Origin: Ciona savignyi
Taxonomy: Eukaryota > Chordata > Ascidiacea > Phlebobranchia > Cionidae
Direction of reading: 5' to 3'
DNA: 64,000 nucleotides
NCBI GenBank assembly: GCA_000149265.1
Contig: CH003237.1
Coordinates: 123,109 to 187,108, forward strand
Shown: piece after piece, positions 12,276 through 22,917 of the stretch
Position numbering within the stretch: position 1 is the stretch's first letter
How the letters are laid out: each line of letters opens with the position of its first letter
The notes under the pieces: generated by a model
The model's database searches: none
Seen by the model: only the letters and a program-made list of their open reading frames with translations
What the model was told of the DNA's origin: nothing
Position numbers and translations under genes: made by a program

Positions 12276-13148
12276 CTACCTATCGGTTTGGTGTAATAAC
12301 CCACCCAAGCTATCCATGGTGTTAATATCTTTGACTTACACTTTAAGCAACCACTAAAAAGTAGAGAGCATTTTAAATGCCTATTGTCTTTGACTAAACG
12401 AACAAGATTTATTATTTAAAAAGTTATATAAAAAGCCTTTTAGGTAAAGCTCACACAAGAAACTCTGTGCTACACGTTTCCTCTTAAAATGACATATGCC
12501 AGGCTGGGTCAAAAGTTGACAAGCTCTTTGCACCCCCAGTAAGCGGTAAGCATTTGCCATTTCTTTTATTTACGAATATTGTAAATGTCAGTTACAGAGA
12601 AGCACATTACATATAAGCACCAAATATGGTATTGGCTGCATTGCAACTTGGTTCTTAGAACCATCACCAATCATCCACTTGGTGTCGCTAAAGCTCACAT
12701 ACCTGGGTGTGGTGAGTTATGCTAATCATTGGCGATAATTTGTACTTATAATATAAGAGTGGTTAAGTAAACGGGTGTCAGATAATTCGTACCGTATACT
12801 ACATAGTTACACCACATAATGGGTTGTGAAAAACTAGATCAATGAACAGTTTCGAATGGTTTACTCAATACCGGTACTCACCTAATATCCAAAGGTAACG
12901 ATATAATGTCAGGTGCTACAAAACCTACGAGTGATAAGGTATAATGTACAAACAGTTGTGAATTACAGAATATTTCGGTCTTTAAAATTTGATATTGATT
13001 TAATTTGTTAACGATGTATATTATTTTCCACTTTTCAGTGCTTTCTATGTAAAGTCATTTGCCCGAAGACACAGTTGAACTTTTTTTGTAATTTTTTTAG
13101 CCATAAATTCACTTTCTCCTGATGGGCTGTAGTGCACCAATAATAAGT
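12276..13148. other. Gene-free stretch
   Basis: AT-rich sequence with no convincing open frame, splice structure or terminal repeats that I could identify. Confidence 0.5.
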
Positions 13149-13156
13149 GTTGTGAC

Positions 13157-14302
13157 TAGAGCTGGGCGTAATTGAACAAAGTTGTATTACGGAATTACGC
13201 CAGCTCAGTTACGTAATTCCGTAATTTTCGTAATTTTTATGACGTCATCGTTATTTTAAAAACAGCCAAAATCATCGTGTTTTTGGATGCATTTTGATGG
13301 TAGAGAATGAAATTTTAAACTTAACTTCAGAGACTTTAAAGTTTAAACTAACTTCATTCGTTCATTCGTCCTGCGTTGAAACAAATTCACAAGTAAACAA
13401 ACCGCAGATCGTGGCGGCGTTGCCCTTTGTCTTATCGCGCTGATTACAGATAAGGAAATTGGCGCGAATCCAAGACCATTTGTATTTAACGCGATTTTGA
13501 TTATTCTTACCGGGCGTTCTATGTATTTAACGCGATTTTGATTATTCTTACCGGGGGAACTATTTTAATCCAACTAGATCTGTGCAAATACTTATAACAA
13601 TTAACCGATCAAGGAAATATCGGTTTACTTTTTTTTAGCCAAGATTTTTATCCAAGTGTTCTCTCTCGCTGGTACTTAGTAATGGGAAGATCCTGGGAAA
13701 AAACGCGCTCGGGAGTGCGTCAGTGGTCCTGTATGGAAACTAGGTCAACGTGACCCTTGGTCATATCGCCGATCAAAGCAATAAACACTGTGACGAGCCA
13801 CGGTTACCAACACGACAAGTTTCAGTTAGCAACGCGAAAAGATACGGTTAGCAATCGTTAGCAACTCGGTACAAACTCGGGGCCTCTACCTTTACTCGTC
13901 CCATCACTAATAGTAGGCGCACTGAAAGTCAACCGCGCGGTCGTTAAAAAAACAACCTATACCGTGTATTGTTATCATGCGCTGTTGTAGGCGTTAAAAA
14001 CGAACACAGTCGGTTAACCATTTATTGATTTCATTGACGGTTAACTGTGACGTCCACTCGATTAACCGGTTAACCGTTAACTTCGCACAGCCCTAACTCG
14101 AATAAAAATAAACGAACAATTTTTTTTGCCAAGACTTAAACAAGAAATTGCATAGACAGTATATTTACAACGATCATCAATTCCCGTTTGAACAATTACG
14201 GACAGATGCGTAATTACGTAATTTTGATTTGACTTACGTAACGTAATTCCGACGTCCGTAATTACGTAACTGAACGTAATTTCGTAATTACGCCCAGCTC
14301 TA
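13157..14302. mobile_element. hAT-like transposon with intact 8-bp target duplication
   Basis: The ends are inverted copies of 'tagagctgggcgtaatt', with 'gttgtgac' directly repeated at 13149-13156 and 14303-14310. The subterminal parts are rich in palindromic 'ttacgtaattacgtaa'-like words. Inside are a direct repeat of 'atttaacgcgattttgatta' (about 13486 and 13526) and a probable nested element at 13676-13912. No transposase reading frame is present, so it is non-autonomous (1,146 bp). Confidence 0.85.
13676..13912. mobile_element. Small element nested in the 13157-14302 transposon
   Basis: The left end 'ttagtaatgggaaga' is matched by an inverted right end 'tcgtcccatcactaa'. Length about 237 bp. 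No target duplication could be fixed, so the boundaries are approximate. Confidence 0.45.
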
Positions 14303-14310
14303 GTTGTGAC

Positions 14311-14990
14311 GTAGTGATTTTCTCCTTTTGATAAGAGCTATGTTAACAAACTTATTTTATGGGAGAACATACTACAATTTTACTAGGAAAATTTTCTGTG
14401 GGCATATTACATTAAAAATCCATATAAAATAGTCATTTTGCCTCAAGTGTTTTATTTCCTAATTATGATCACACTGATTAAGTTTAATCATACTAAATTA
14501 ATGTGATAGAACATGATAGAATTAAATGAATGTGATAGATTTTTTGTTATCAAACTTGTACAATAGTTTCCTACATGTTTAACATTTCTAAAGAACTCTC
14601 TTTTAAAAAAACAAAAACTCTTTTAGAAAACAATTAAAGAATCAATTTTATTTCTTAGCAGCATCCCTGTAGTATCAAATGTAGTTTATCTCGCTTTTTT
14701 TTGTTCTTTCATGTGCTAATATGCACAAAAATTGATTAATAATTCTTTTTTTTAATTATTACATTTCTGCCACATGTATAATTTGCAGGCTTCTTCCTCT
14801 CTGCACAGTTTTTCGGTGTTTTCTACTAGTACTCTATGCTTCAAATATTATTTGAGTGTTTAAGTAACGAAAATGAATAATTATTTTATCCAGGCTGCTT
14901 GTAGAACCAAATCACAGGTAAACAATTACAAAAATGTAATTATATGACGTTGGTTCAGTTCATTAGAACTCCTGTGCAGTTGGCGCGAAT
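14311..14990. other. Gene-free, AT-rich stretch upstream of the HSP70 gene
   Basis: No gene, repeat or terminal structure was recognised between the transposon and the HSP70 promoter candidate. Confidence 0.45.
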
Positions 14991-15000
14991 TTTTTACCAA

Positions 15001-15026
15001 GAAAATTCTTTGTTTCGTTATATATA
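15001..15026 (+). promoter_or_regulatory. Candidate HSP70 promoter: GAAAATTC plus TATA box
   Basis: A two-unit heat-shock-element core (GAAnnTTC, 15001-15008) stands 10 bases before TATATATA (15019-15026), about 200 bases upstream of the HSP70 start codon. Functional heat-shock elements usually have three or more units, so heat inducibility is only a suggestion. Confidence 0.35.
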
Positions 15027-15221
15027 GCATGGTTTCTTGCAATAAATACAGAGAGCAAAACAATTTAAATTGTACTGTGTTTAAAACAACGACACAGGTT
15101 TATCTATATTTCTATAAAATTTAATAATCTTTACGTTAAACTTAAAACTATAGGCTTCAGCGGGTAAAGTGTTGCATATTTCATTTATTTGTTGAATTAA
15201 CATAAATAGAGAAAAGGCGAA

Positions 15222-18200
15222 ATGTCAAAAGCTCCAGCAATCGGTATAGACCTTGGGACGTGTAATTTATGTGTTGGCGTGTTTCAAAACGGCAAGGTAT
15301 TAAAGTATTAAGTATTTCGAAGGATTACTCCAAATTCGTTTTTCCAATATTATTCTGAGTAACCTATAAGCGAAAAGTCTATTTACGGCTAGATTGATTA
15401 AAAATATTAATAAAAGCATAGACTGTGTCTCTGACTCTGTGAACAAGTCGCAAATAATCGTTACGTCGTTGCTTACCTACTCTTGGTACTTTGTACCATA
15501 TCACTTATAGGTGTTATAACACCTGTCATTAAATCCTTACCTTTGGATATTAGGTAAGTTAAGTAGCCTTTTTAAAAATGATCATCAGCTTTTTCGGACC
15601 CATGATTCATCTAGTTTGTCACAATCTATTTTGCGGTGTTATGTAGTAGGCCTGTATAATTATTTGTGCTGGACACAAGTTTTCTTAACCGCTCCCATCA
15701 TAGGTGGAAATTATCGCCAATGACCAGGGGAACAAGACCACACCCAGTTACGTTGGTTTTACTGACACCCAATGGATGATTGGTGATAGCGCAAAAAACC
15801 AAGTTGTAACCAATCCAACCAATACCATATTTGGTATGTTTAAATCATGGTTCTAGTTTAAAAATTGATAGTTAAGGAAAGTAAACACATGTACAATCAT
15901 ACAGTCCAATTGATAATAGGAAAACCATTTCCAACATGCACGGTGACAGCCGTTTAATTTAAACATTACACCAGTTATGATAAATTTTATTATTTATTAT
16001 ATCATGTTCAAATGACACCTAAATAAGCTTAAAACAATGATTTTAAGAAATTAGAATGCATTGTCCTTATAATTGATTACAACTATATGTGCTCCATATT
16101 AAATATTACTTATAATTTTTTGAATAAATGATATCACTACTCTGCACTTTTGTACACATTACCCAACCTAATTAGCGCCCAGTGCGATAATTTTAACTGA
16201 GTGGTTAGATGATGTCGTTTCGTCACTTTGTTGGGATTTCTACATAACCTTCAAAATATTTAGATGCCAAACGGTTGATTGGTCGTGGCTTTGATGATGA
16301 ATTCGTGGCAATCGACATGAAATATTGGCCGTTCGCTGTCAAAAACGACAACGGCAAACCAAAATATGAGGTTGAATACAAGGTAAAAAGTTAAATCTCT
16401 TTACTATGTTACTCCTGCAACTATACCACTTTTACAATACATTTTAGTATACTGTAGACGTTACCAAATTTACTTAGCCAACCTTGTTACTATGCCACTA
16501 TGACAATGATATCGTTTTTAAAAATGCCAACAGGAGAAATAGATTCTGCTCCAAAGATACATTGTTTACAACTAATATTTCATTATGGTATAATTATGTA
16601 TAGTCAAAAGCTTACTGTACATCATAGCCCAACTGGTGCTACTGAGACATCAATTTAATTTATGGAACTCCATCTTAACCTATAGCACAACCCATGTTAG
16701 ACAATAATATATATTTGTCCAGAGAGCAAAAACAACATTTAGCCCTGAGGAAATCAGTTCGATGGTTTTGCTTAAAATGAAAGAAACAGCTGAGGCTTAC
16801 CTGGGAAAATCGGTTACTGATGCAGTTATAAGCGTGCCGGCTTTCTTTAACGACGCGCAAAGACGGGCTACGAAAGAGGCGGGTAAGATGGCAGGGCTAA
16901 ATGTTTTACAAATCATGAACGCACCCACTGCAGCAGCTGTTGCATATGGAATCGAGAAAAATGTGAGTTTTCACGCCTTCTACGATATATATACTGCTAT
17001 GCAACCTGTCTTTATAGGTCTATCATTGTATTTAACCTTAAGTGTGCACAATGTGCGGAAGAATTAAATCTGTGTAATGAAAAGTTTAAAACTCTTTAGA
17101 AGAGAATTGTTGATGGTATGAGTGGAAAATAAAGAGAAAAAGTTTGTTTTGTTTTAAAGGAGAGAACCAGACATTGTTACTGGTTAACACTGTATCAATG
17201 TTGCCATCGTATTTAACGCATTGCAACTTAACTTATAACTCGACTGTGGTCACATGGTAATCCAGTGAATGCCTGATCTCTCCTAATGATTGGATCATGT
17301 TGGATGTGTGTGATCTATTTTTACCTTTAGGTCACTGGTAACAAAAATGTTCATATCTTTAGGTCACTGGTAACAAAAATGTTCTTATCTTTGACCTGGG
17401 TGGTGGTAAACTCGATGCCACCGTTGTAAACATTGACGCAGAGGTCTATGAAGCGAAAGCAACATCAGGCGACTCACATTTGGGAGGTGAGGAAGCATTG
17501 CTGCGGCCTAAGGCTTTCCAGAAGACGGGATTCGATGCTCATGTGTGTATTAAGATAGTAACGTCCATTTGACACAGTGGTGCCTTATGAGTTGTTTGAA
17601 TTTTAAAAACATAGTTAGTTATTGGTTCCCTTTAATCTGAGGAAGCGCATATTCCATTTCTTTTCTTTGATTTTTTTTTTCATAACGATCACAACAGGCA
17701 TACTTGGTGGATAATTTTTTTGACAATAAAGAATTCCTATCAGAGTTAAAATTTGCAGGAAATATGTTGACATGTTTGTAATGTATGTTCGCTTGTTATT
17801 TTTTTAAATACTCCATTGCGAATACCCGAGACATCTAAAAATATAACAGCGAAGTCCGTTTTGGTCTCTAAAATAATATTTCCTAACTATTCAATTTGGA
17901 TAAGCATCCATTGCCTGTATTACCATGCGATTCTAAGGGCGTGTGTGTAATTTCCACTGAATTGTATGGTAAAAATAACAAAGGGTTGCAGATTCGAAAC
18001 TATGGGGCTAGCTAGTCGGTTCTGTCCTTGGGCAAGGTACCGGTACTTAACATACATTGCCTGAACACGCTGAACCTATGGGACTCTTTGAAAAAACGTT
18101 TGAATCACACACAACACTCTACAGTGGCTCCAGTATCCGGAAAGTGGGTGCGAGGTGATCTGATAATTGCCCATGTGAAAATGCCCCTTTTCCATATATA

Positions 18201-20131
18201 AAGATAAGCATGAATATATCCTTCCAATCCTATATCATGTATTATCATGCAACAGGTGAGGACTTTGACAACAGGTTGGTTGATTTCCTTTGCAAAGAGT
18301 TCCAGGCGAAATACAACAAAGACCTTCGAAGCAGCAAACAAGCGTTAATGCGACTACGTGCTGCCTGTGAACAAGCAAAGAGGGATTTATCCACTACCAA
18401 CCCAGCCAGGTATATATCATTTTAAGATAAAACATTCAGCACCGAGCTTAATGTGTGAGTCCATCAAAAGGTTTAACTATAAAATTGTTTTACTTATATT
18501 TATACTCATTTTTTATACCGCCATTTTATACCATTTTCATATTTTAGACACCTTCCTTTAATTTGGAATAACCCATTAATCTGCTGGGTTTAGTTCTAAA
18601 AGTGCCTTGTCCAAGGACAAAACCCACTAGATATCAACCAGTTTCGAACCTCCAAACTTTTGGTTGAAAGGTGTATCATTTTGTATCATTTTTATTTTTC
18701 ATTACCACCATTTTATACATTTTTTATATATTTAAGACACCTTCCTTCAATTTGGTATAACCCATTAATCCGCTAGTTTAGTTTTAAAAGTGCCTTGTCC
18801 AAGGATATAACCGGCTAGCTAGCAACCAGTTTCGAACCCGCAACCTTTCGGTTGAAAGTAGTAAACCACCAGACTAAAAAAAAAATAAAAGTCCTATTTT
18901 TTATTAACTTGTAAGAAAACTTGTGGAAAACTGACTACCGACTTTAACATTGCAGCATCCAAATCAATTCACTACTCGATGGCATTGACTTCAATACATC
19001 AGTGACACGAGCTACCTTTGACCAGGTCAACTGGACTTTCTTTAGCAGCATTCTGTTGCCTGTTGAGAAAGCTATCAGAGATACAGGACTCTCAAAGCAA
19101 ATGGTACGTTTGACTACCCGACTCATAACTAATATCTATTGACAGTATTGCCATTTTTGCCTGTGGTCTAACAATTTTCGTTGTCTTATATGGCTTAGTT
19201 TTTCATGCTGGATTCGTCACTACGACCATTTTGATAATAAAATGGATAAATGAATGGGTCAAGAATCTGGCATTTTCCCGTTTTATAATGCTCTCAGAAT
19301 TATTTTAATTAGCTTAATATCTTACTCGATTAGTATTTTTAATAAATCAGTTTTTATGTGAAAGGTTGTAGGTTCGAAACAGGTCGCTAGCTAGATCATT
19401 ATGACCATTTGCAAGGCACTTAGCAGACATCGCCTGAACCCAGTTAATGTGTTCTACCAAATTAAAGAAACGTATCATAGAAACACACTGCAATTGCTCT
19501 TGTGTTTTACCATTCGCGAGTATAGAAACACAAATATCATATATTATTGCGATTTTCGCCAATAATCGTGAGTATCCTCTTCAATTATAATGTTTGAAAC
19601 ACCTAGATCGACGAAGTTATTCTTGTTGGCGGTTCGTCCAGAATTCCTAGAATTCAAAGGCTTCTCAAGGAATTCTTTAACGGCAAAGAGCTCAATAAAT
19701 CTCTAAACCCAGACGAGGCAGTCGCTTATGGCGCGGCACTACAGGCAGCCTTACTTAGCGGGGATCAATCTGATATTGTTCGGGATCTTTTTGTTCTTGA
19801 TGTTACAACGTTCTCACTGACTCTGGAGACCGCTAACGGAACCACGTTTGCATTGCTTAAGAAAAATTCCCCTGTACCAAGGACTGTAATGCAAAACGTA
19901 ACAACGTACACCGACAACCAATCTAAAGTAATTCTTTTAGTCTTCGAAGGCGAACGCCTTATCGCCAGAGACAACAATCTGCTGGGAAAATTTGAGCTTT
20001 CGGGAATTCCCCCAGCGCCACGGGGAGTTCCCCAAATCGAAGTAAAATTCGATGTCGACGCCGACGGGATTTTGAACGTGTCAGCCCGCGATAAACGTAC
20101 AGGAAACGAGATCACAGTCACAAGAATTTAA
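15222..20131 (+). CDS. Atypical HSP70 lacking the C-terminal lid
   Basis: Eight exons join in phase: 15222-15296, 15704-15833, 16264-16382, 16723-16962, 17363-17486, 18256-18409, 18956-19103, 19607-20131, giving 504 residues. The N-terminal ATPase domain (about 1-385) and the beta half of the substrate-binding domain (to about 500) are present ([47 protein letters not shown]). The alpha-helical lid and the EEVD tail are absent: the frame stops right after [17 protein letters not shown]. Residue numbering matches Hsc70 exactly, which shows Lys71, Asp10, Asp199 and Asp206 kept, but Glu175 replaced by Ala (MNAPTAAA) and Thr204 by Lys (DLGGGKLD); the first phosphate loop reads DLGTCNL. These positions contact Mg/ATP in canonical HSP70, so weakened ATPase is inferred. 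The length resembles HSPA14 (about 509), but the sequence is closer to HSPA1/HSPA8. Cytosolic: no signal peptide. Confidence 0.92.
17331..17394 (+). repeat. 32-bp tandem duplication across the HSP70 exon 5 acceptor
   Basis: 'gtcactggtaacaaaaatgt' begins at 17331 and again at 17363, each preceded by 'ctttag'. Only the second acceptor (AG at 17361-17362) keeps the frame. Use of the first adds 32 bases and leads quickly to a stop. Confidence 0.9.
17980..18223 (+). repeat. SINE-A in HSP70 intron 5
   Basis: Same-strand copy: 'gggttgcagattcgaaac' (box B), 'tgtccttgggcaaggtac', 'gtgggtgcgaggtgatctga', ending near 'catgaatatatcctt'. The head (A box) is missing or decayed. Confidence 0.7.
18518..18877 (-). 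repeat. Tandem duplication carrying two SINE-A fragments in HSP70 intron 6
   Basis: Two units of roughly 185 bp start 'accgccattttatacca' and 'accaccattttatacat' and each continues into the same SINE-A fragment (18549-18675 and 18735-18876, minus strand) truncated at the same point. The shared flank and truncation show that one insertion was duplicated, not two independent ones. Confidence 0.7.
19359..19540 (+). repeat. SINE-A in HSP70 intron 7
   Basis: 'gtgaaaggttgtaggttcga' (box B) followed by 'gcaaggcacttagcagacat' and 'cacactgcaattgctc'; the tail decays before the end. Confidence 0.65.
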
Positions 20132-20159
20132 GGTAAAAATCAGTATTAGTCGAACCTAA

Positions 20160-20240
20160 TATCTTAGTGGGTTAGTGCATCGTCTTTCAGACAAAAGGTT
20201 GCTGCTTCGAAACTAGTCGCCAACAGGTCTTTAAGGACAC
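20160..20240 (+). repeat. SINE-A head fragment
   Basis: Recognisable A-box-like 'agtgggttagtgcatcgtc' and box-B-like 'gctgcttcgaaacta' immediately after the HSP70 stop; the body is lost. Confidence 0.4.
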
Positions 20241-20556
20241 TAAAACAAATAGTGAAATGGCCATATAATCTTGCTCTTGAACTTAAAAAACGATGAATTG
20301 ACGAGTCAGCCAGTCATGAAATATAACTCTTTAAACTTGTGCTTTTTAAAGGAGGAATTGAACGAAAGTTGAACCAGCTATGAAGCATTATTTGTACTCA
20401 GCTACATATATTAATCAGAGCCCAACAAACTACTATTTGAACGGCAAGAAATATTATTGGAAAACATACAAAACAGTATAATCGAAAAATTATATATATA
20501 CAAGATCCTATTTTAACGAATTAATATGGTATTAATTCCAATGTTATACGGATTTA

Positions 20557-20562
20557 AATAAA
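20557..20562 (+). promoter_or_regulatory. Poly(A) signal candidate for HSP70
   Basis: AATAAA about 425 bases after the stop codon on the coding strand. No other strong candidate is nearer. Confidence 0.35.
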
Positions 20563-20654
20563 TATATAGATCGAAATTGTATTTGTGCGAAATAATGTGG
20601 CTTTCATTGATATTTAACAATTTAGTTGGCTCTTTGATAAGGATCGTACATAGG

Positions 20655-20870
20655 ATAGGATTTTTAGGTTTATTTTAATGGGAAAACGCGAAGGGCGTTA
20701 TCACACAGGTAATCAGCAGATCACCTCTCCCTTACCCATGGATTATCGGGGCTTTTGTAATGTATTGTGTACGATTTATTACGTTCCTATAATTTTTCTA
20801 AATACCACTGATCTACTACGCTCGGGTTATGTCTGGAATTGCCTTGGTCAGGCAAAAACGGCTTTCCCAT
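20655..20870 (-). repeat. SINE-A, decayed copy
   Basis: Minus-strand tail and body words ('aggataggat', 'aatgggaaaacgcgaagg', 'ttatcacacaggtaatc') are in the family order, with many mismatches. Confidence 0.4.
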
Positions 20871-20927
20871 AGTGCCCACCATCGTTTTCTATAAAATCTA
20901 ATTTGCGTTATATATGGTATGTATTGT

Positions 20928-21010
20928 ACGGTCGTGTGGCCGAATGGTTAGCGCGACCGATACATATACCGACCTACATATATAAAAACTTCCCCATCAT
21001 GGTTTCGGTC
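20928..21010 (+). repeat. SINE-B copy
   Basis: Starts 'acggtcgtgtggccgaatgg' with the Leu/Ser-like A box, then 'ttagcgcgaccgatacata' and 'tccccatcatggtttcggtc'. It runs into a 24-bp direct repeat ('ggtcgtcaaaatgcaatgg' twice, about 21005-21050). Confidence 0.65.
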
Positions 21011-21668
21011 GTCAAAATGCAATGGTTTTCGGTCGTCAAAATGCAATGGATAAAAACCATTAAATAAAGATGGACGATTATGTGCTTGTGAAAGACGATT
21101 TATATCAATTTAGCAAAGATCAATGGTTGATGTCTTCAATATAATACAACACATTGCAATGTCTCTACTCAAAGCACAGAATAACCTGCGGGAAAACGCG
21201 TCGTTTTCTGCTGTAGGTTTGAAATCAAAAGAGGCAACATTGTAAAATGATAAAGGAACGTCTAGACCATAAACACCCAACTGCAAAAGCTACCTTATAA
21301 CGGACGGTGGGTGCAATAGAGTGCCGAAAGCAGGTCCAAATGACAAAAATCTGTTTTGTTAAAAGTTTTTAAATAGTCATTCTGAACCACATTGTGGTGT
21401 TAAAGTTTGTACAAAAACATAACTATTCGGCGCAATCGATGTTATAACTTTATATTAAGTACGGCGCAATCGTCCGTTTTAAAAGTAATTTCGCCCTTCA
21501 TGTACTTAATCGCCCCTTCGGCGAACAGAAAATCCTCATTTTTCTTTTAGATGACTTTTGAATATGCCAAAGTCTCCGATATTAATGTTAATAGGAAGGT
21601 GTTCCTTTAAAATTCTCAGTTAACGGCAGAACGCGAGAAAATATAACACACGGAGGCTGTTTTATCAA

Positions 21669-21671
21669 TAG

Positions 21672-21706
<35 letters not shown>
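21669..21706. repeat. (TA)n microsatellite
   Basis: An uninterrupted alternating TA tract of about 36 bases in an AT-rich gene-free stretch. Confidence 0.9.
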
Positions 21707-21708
<2 letters not shown>

Positions 21709-22476
21709 ATATATTTGCTGAAAATAAATTACCGTCGTGTTAGAAATTTTGTTTTTTTGATTCCGGACATTTCGTTTAGCATGTATAAATATAATCTAAA
21801 GTTATATTGGTTGGTTTAACACAGTCTATTTGCAAATCTTCGTTTTGCAATACTTAAACTATTTAAAGAACTTTTTATTAAGCATAAGTAATAACAAACA
21901 GTTACGTAAAGTACATAACACTCGCGAATAAACAGGTAAGCACTGTTGTTTTCGAATTGATTTACAATTCCTTCTAATGTCTCTATTGCAAAATACGATT
22001 GCTTCTTGGTTCCGAAACTCCTTGCCAATTGACGATCTTAGTGATAATTTTATAATTTTTATGATGGAAATAATCTTTTGACACATTTAATACACTGAAA
22101 AATTCCACTGCGGCCATAGATTTGTTGTCAAACACTATCTCATCTTCGACAGAAACTGAAAATTTATATTTCCCCTCGTATAGGATGCATCGCTTCCTTA
22201 ATTGCTGTTTCGAAGAATTTTGCATGTTTGTCATCCTGATGTCGGTTTAATAAGACTGTACAATTAAATATATTTTACACCCTAACAACAAATGTTTCAT
22301 ACACCCTAACAGAATTTGCTATTCGGCGTCTTTTAAACAATACCGGAATTAAAAAATGTATTAGAGTTTTTGCATCTCAGTTTCTGCAGCATTTCTTGAT
22401 TTTCTTGAACATGGGAAGGTAAAATTCCTGGAAATTAACTTTTTAAGGTAAATAATGTTTCACAACCTATTTGATT

Positions 22477-22687
22477 AACTGGTCGGTAACTATACTTGTT
22501 GTGTCCTTGGGCCAGGCACTTAACGGACATTGTCTAAACTCGGTGGATTAATGGTTTTTAGTAAAATAGAGGAACGTATCAAAACGTACGCAGCACATTG
22601 TAATAGATCCGGTAACCGACGGTGGGCGCGAACTAATCAAACCATCACCAGCGTTTTTCCATTCACGTGGATAAAAATGAATGATCT
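22477..22687 (+). repeat. SINE-A copy, head truncated
   Basis: Body and tail are clear: 'tgtccttgggccaggcactt', 'ggtggattaatggttttta', 'cggtgggcgcgaact', 'ccattcacgtggataaaa'. Confidence 0.7.
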
Positions 22688-22816
22688 ACCCTTTATTAAT
22701 GTTCTGTCTCTAAAAACAAATTCACATTAATAAAGCACACACTTAACTGTTTAGACATATTTTAATTTCTAAAGAAATATTCAGTTTGGATAGCTTAATC
22801 GTTTAGAGTCTTTAGA

Positions 22817-22866
22817 CCGTCGGCCGACTATATAGGCAACGAAACGTTCGGCCATACGACCGTACA
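22817..22866 (-). repeat. SINE-B head fragment
   Basis: Only the tRNA-like head is recognisable ('acgttcggccatacgaccgt' on the plus strand). Confidence 0.4.
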
Positions 22867-22917
22867 ATAAAACGCTAATATATGCTAAACTGTTTTATAC
22901 TATGACTACATCACCAT

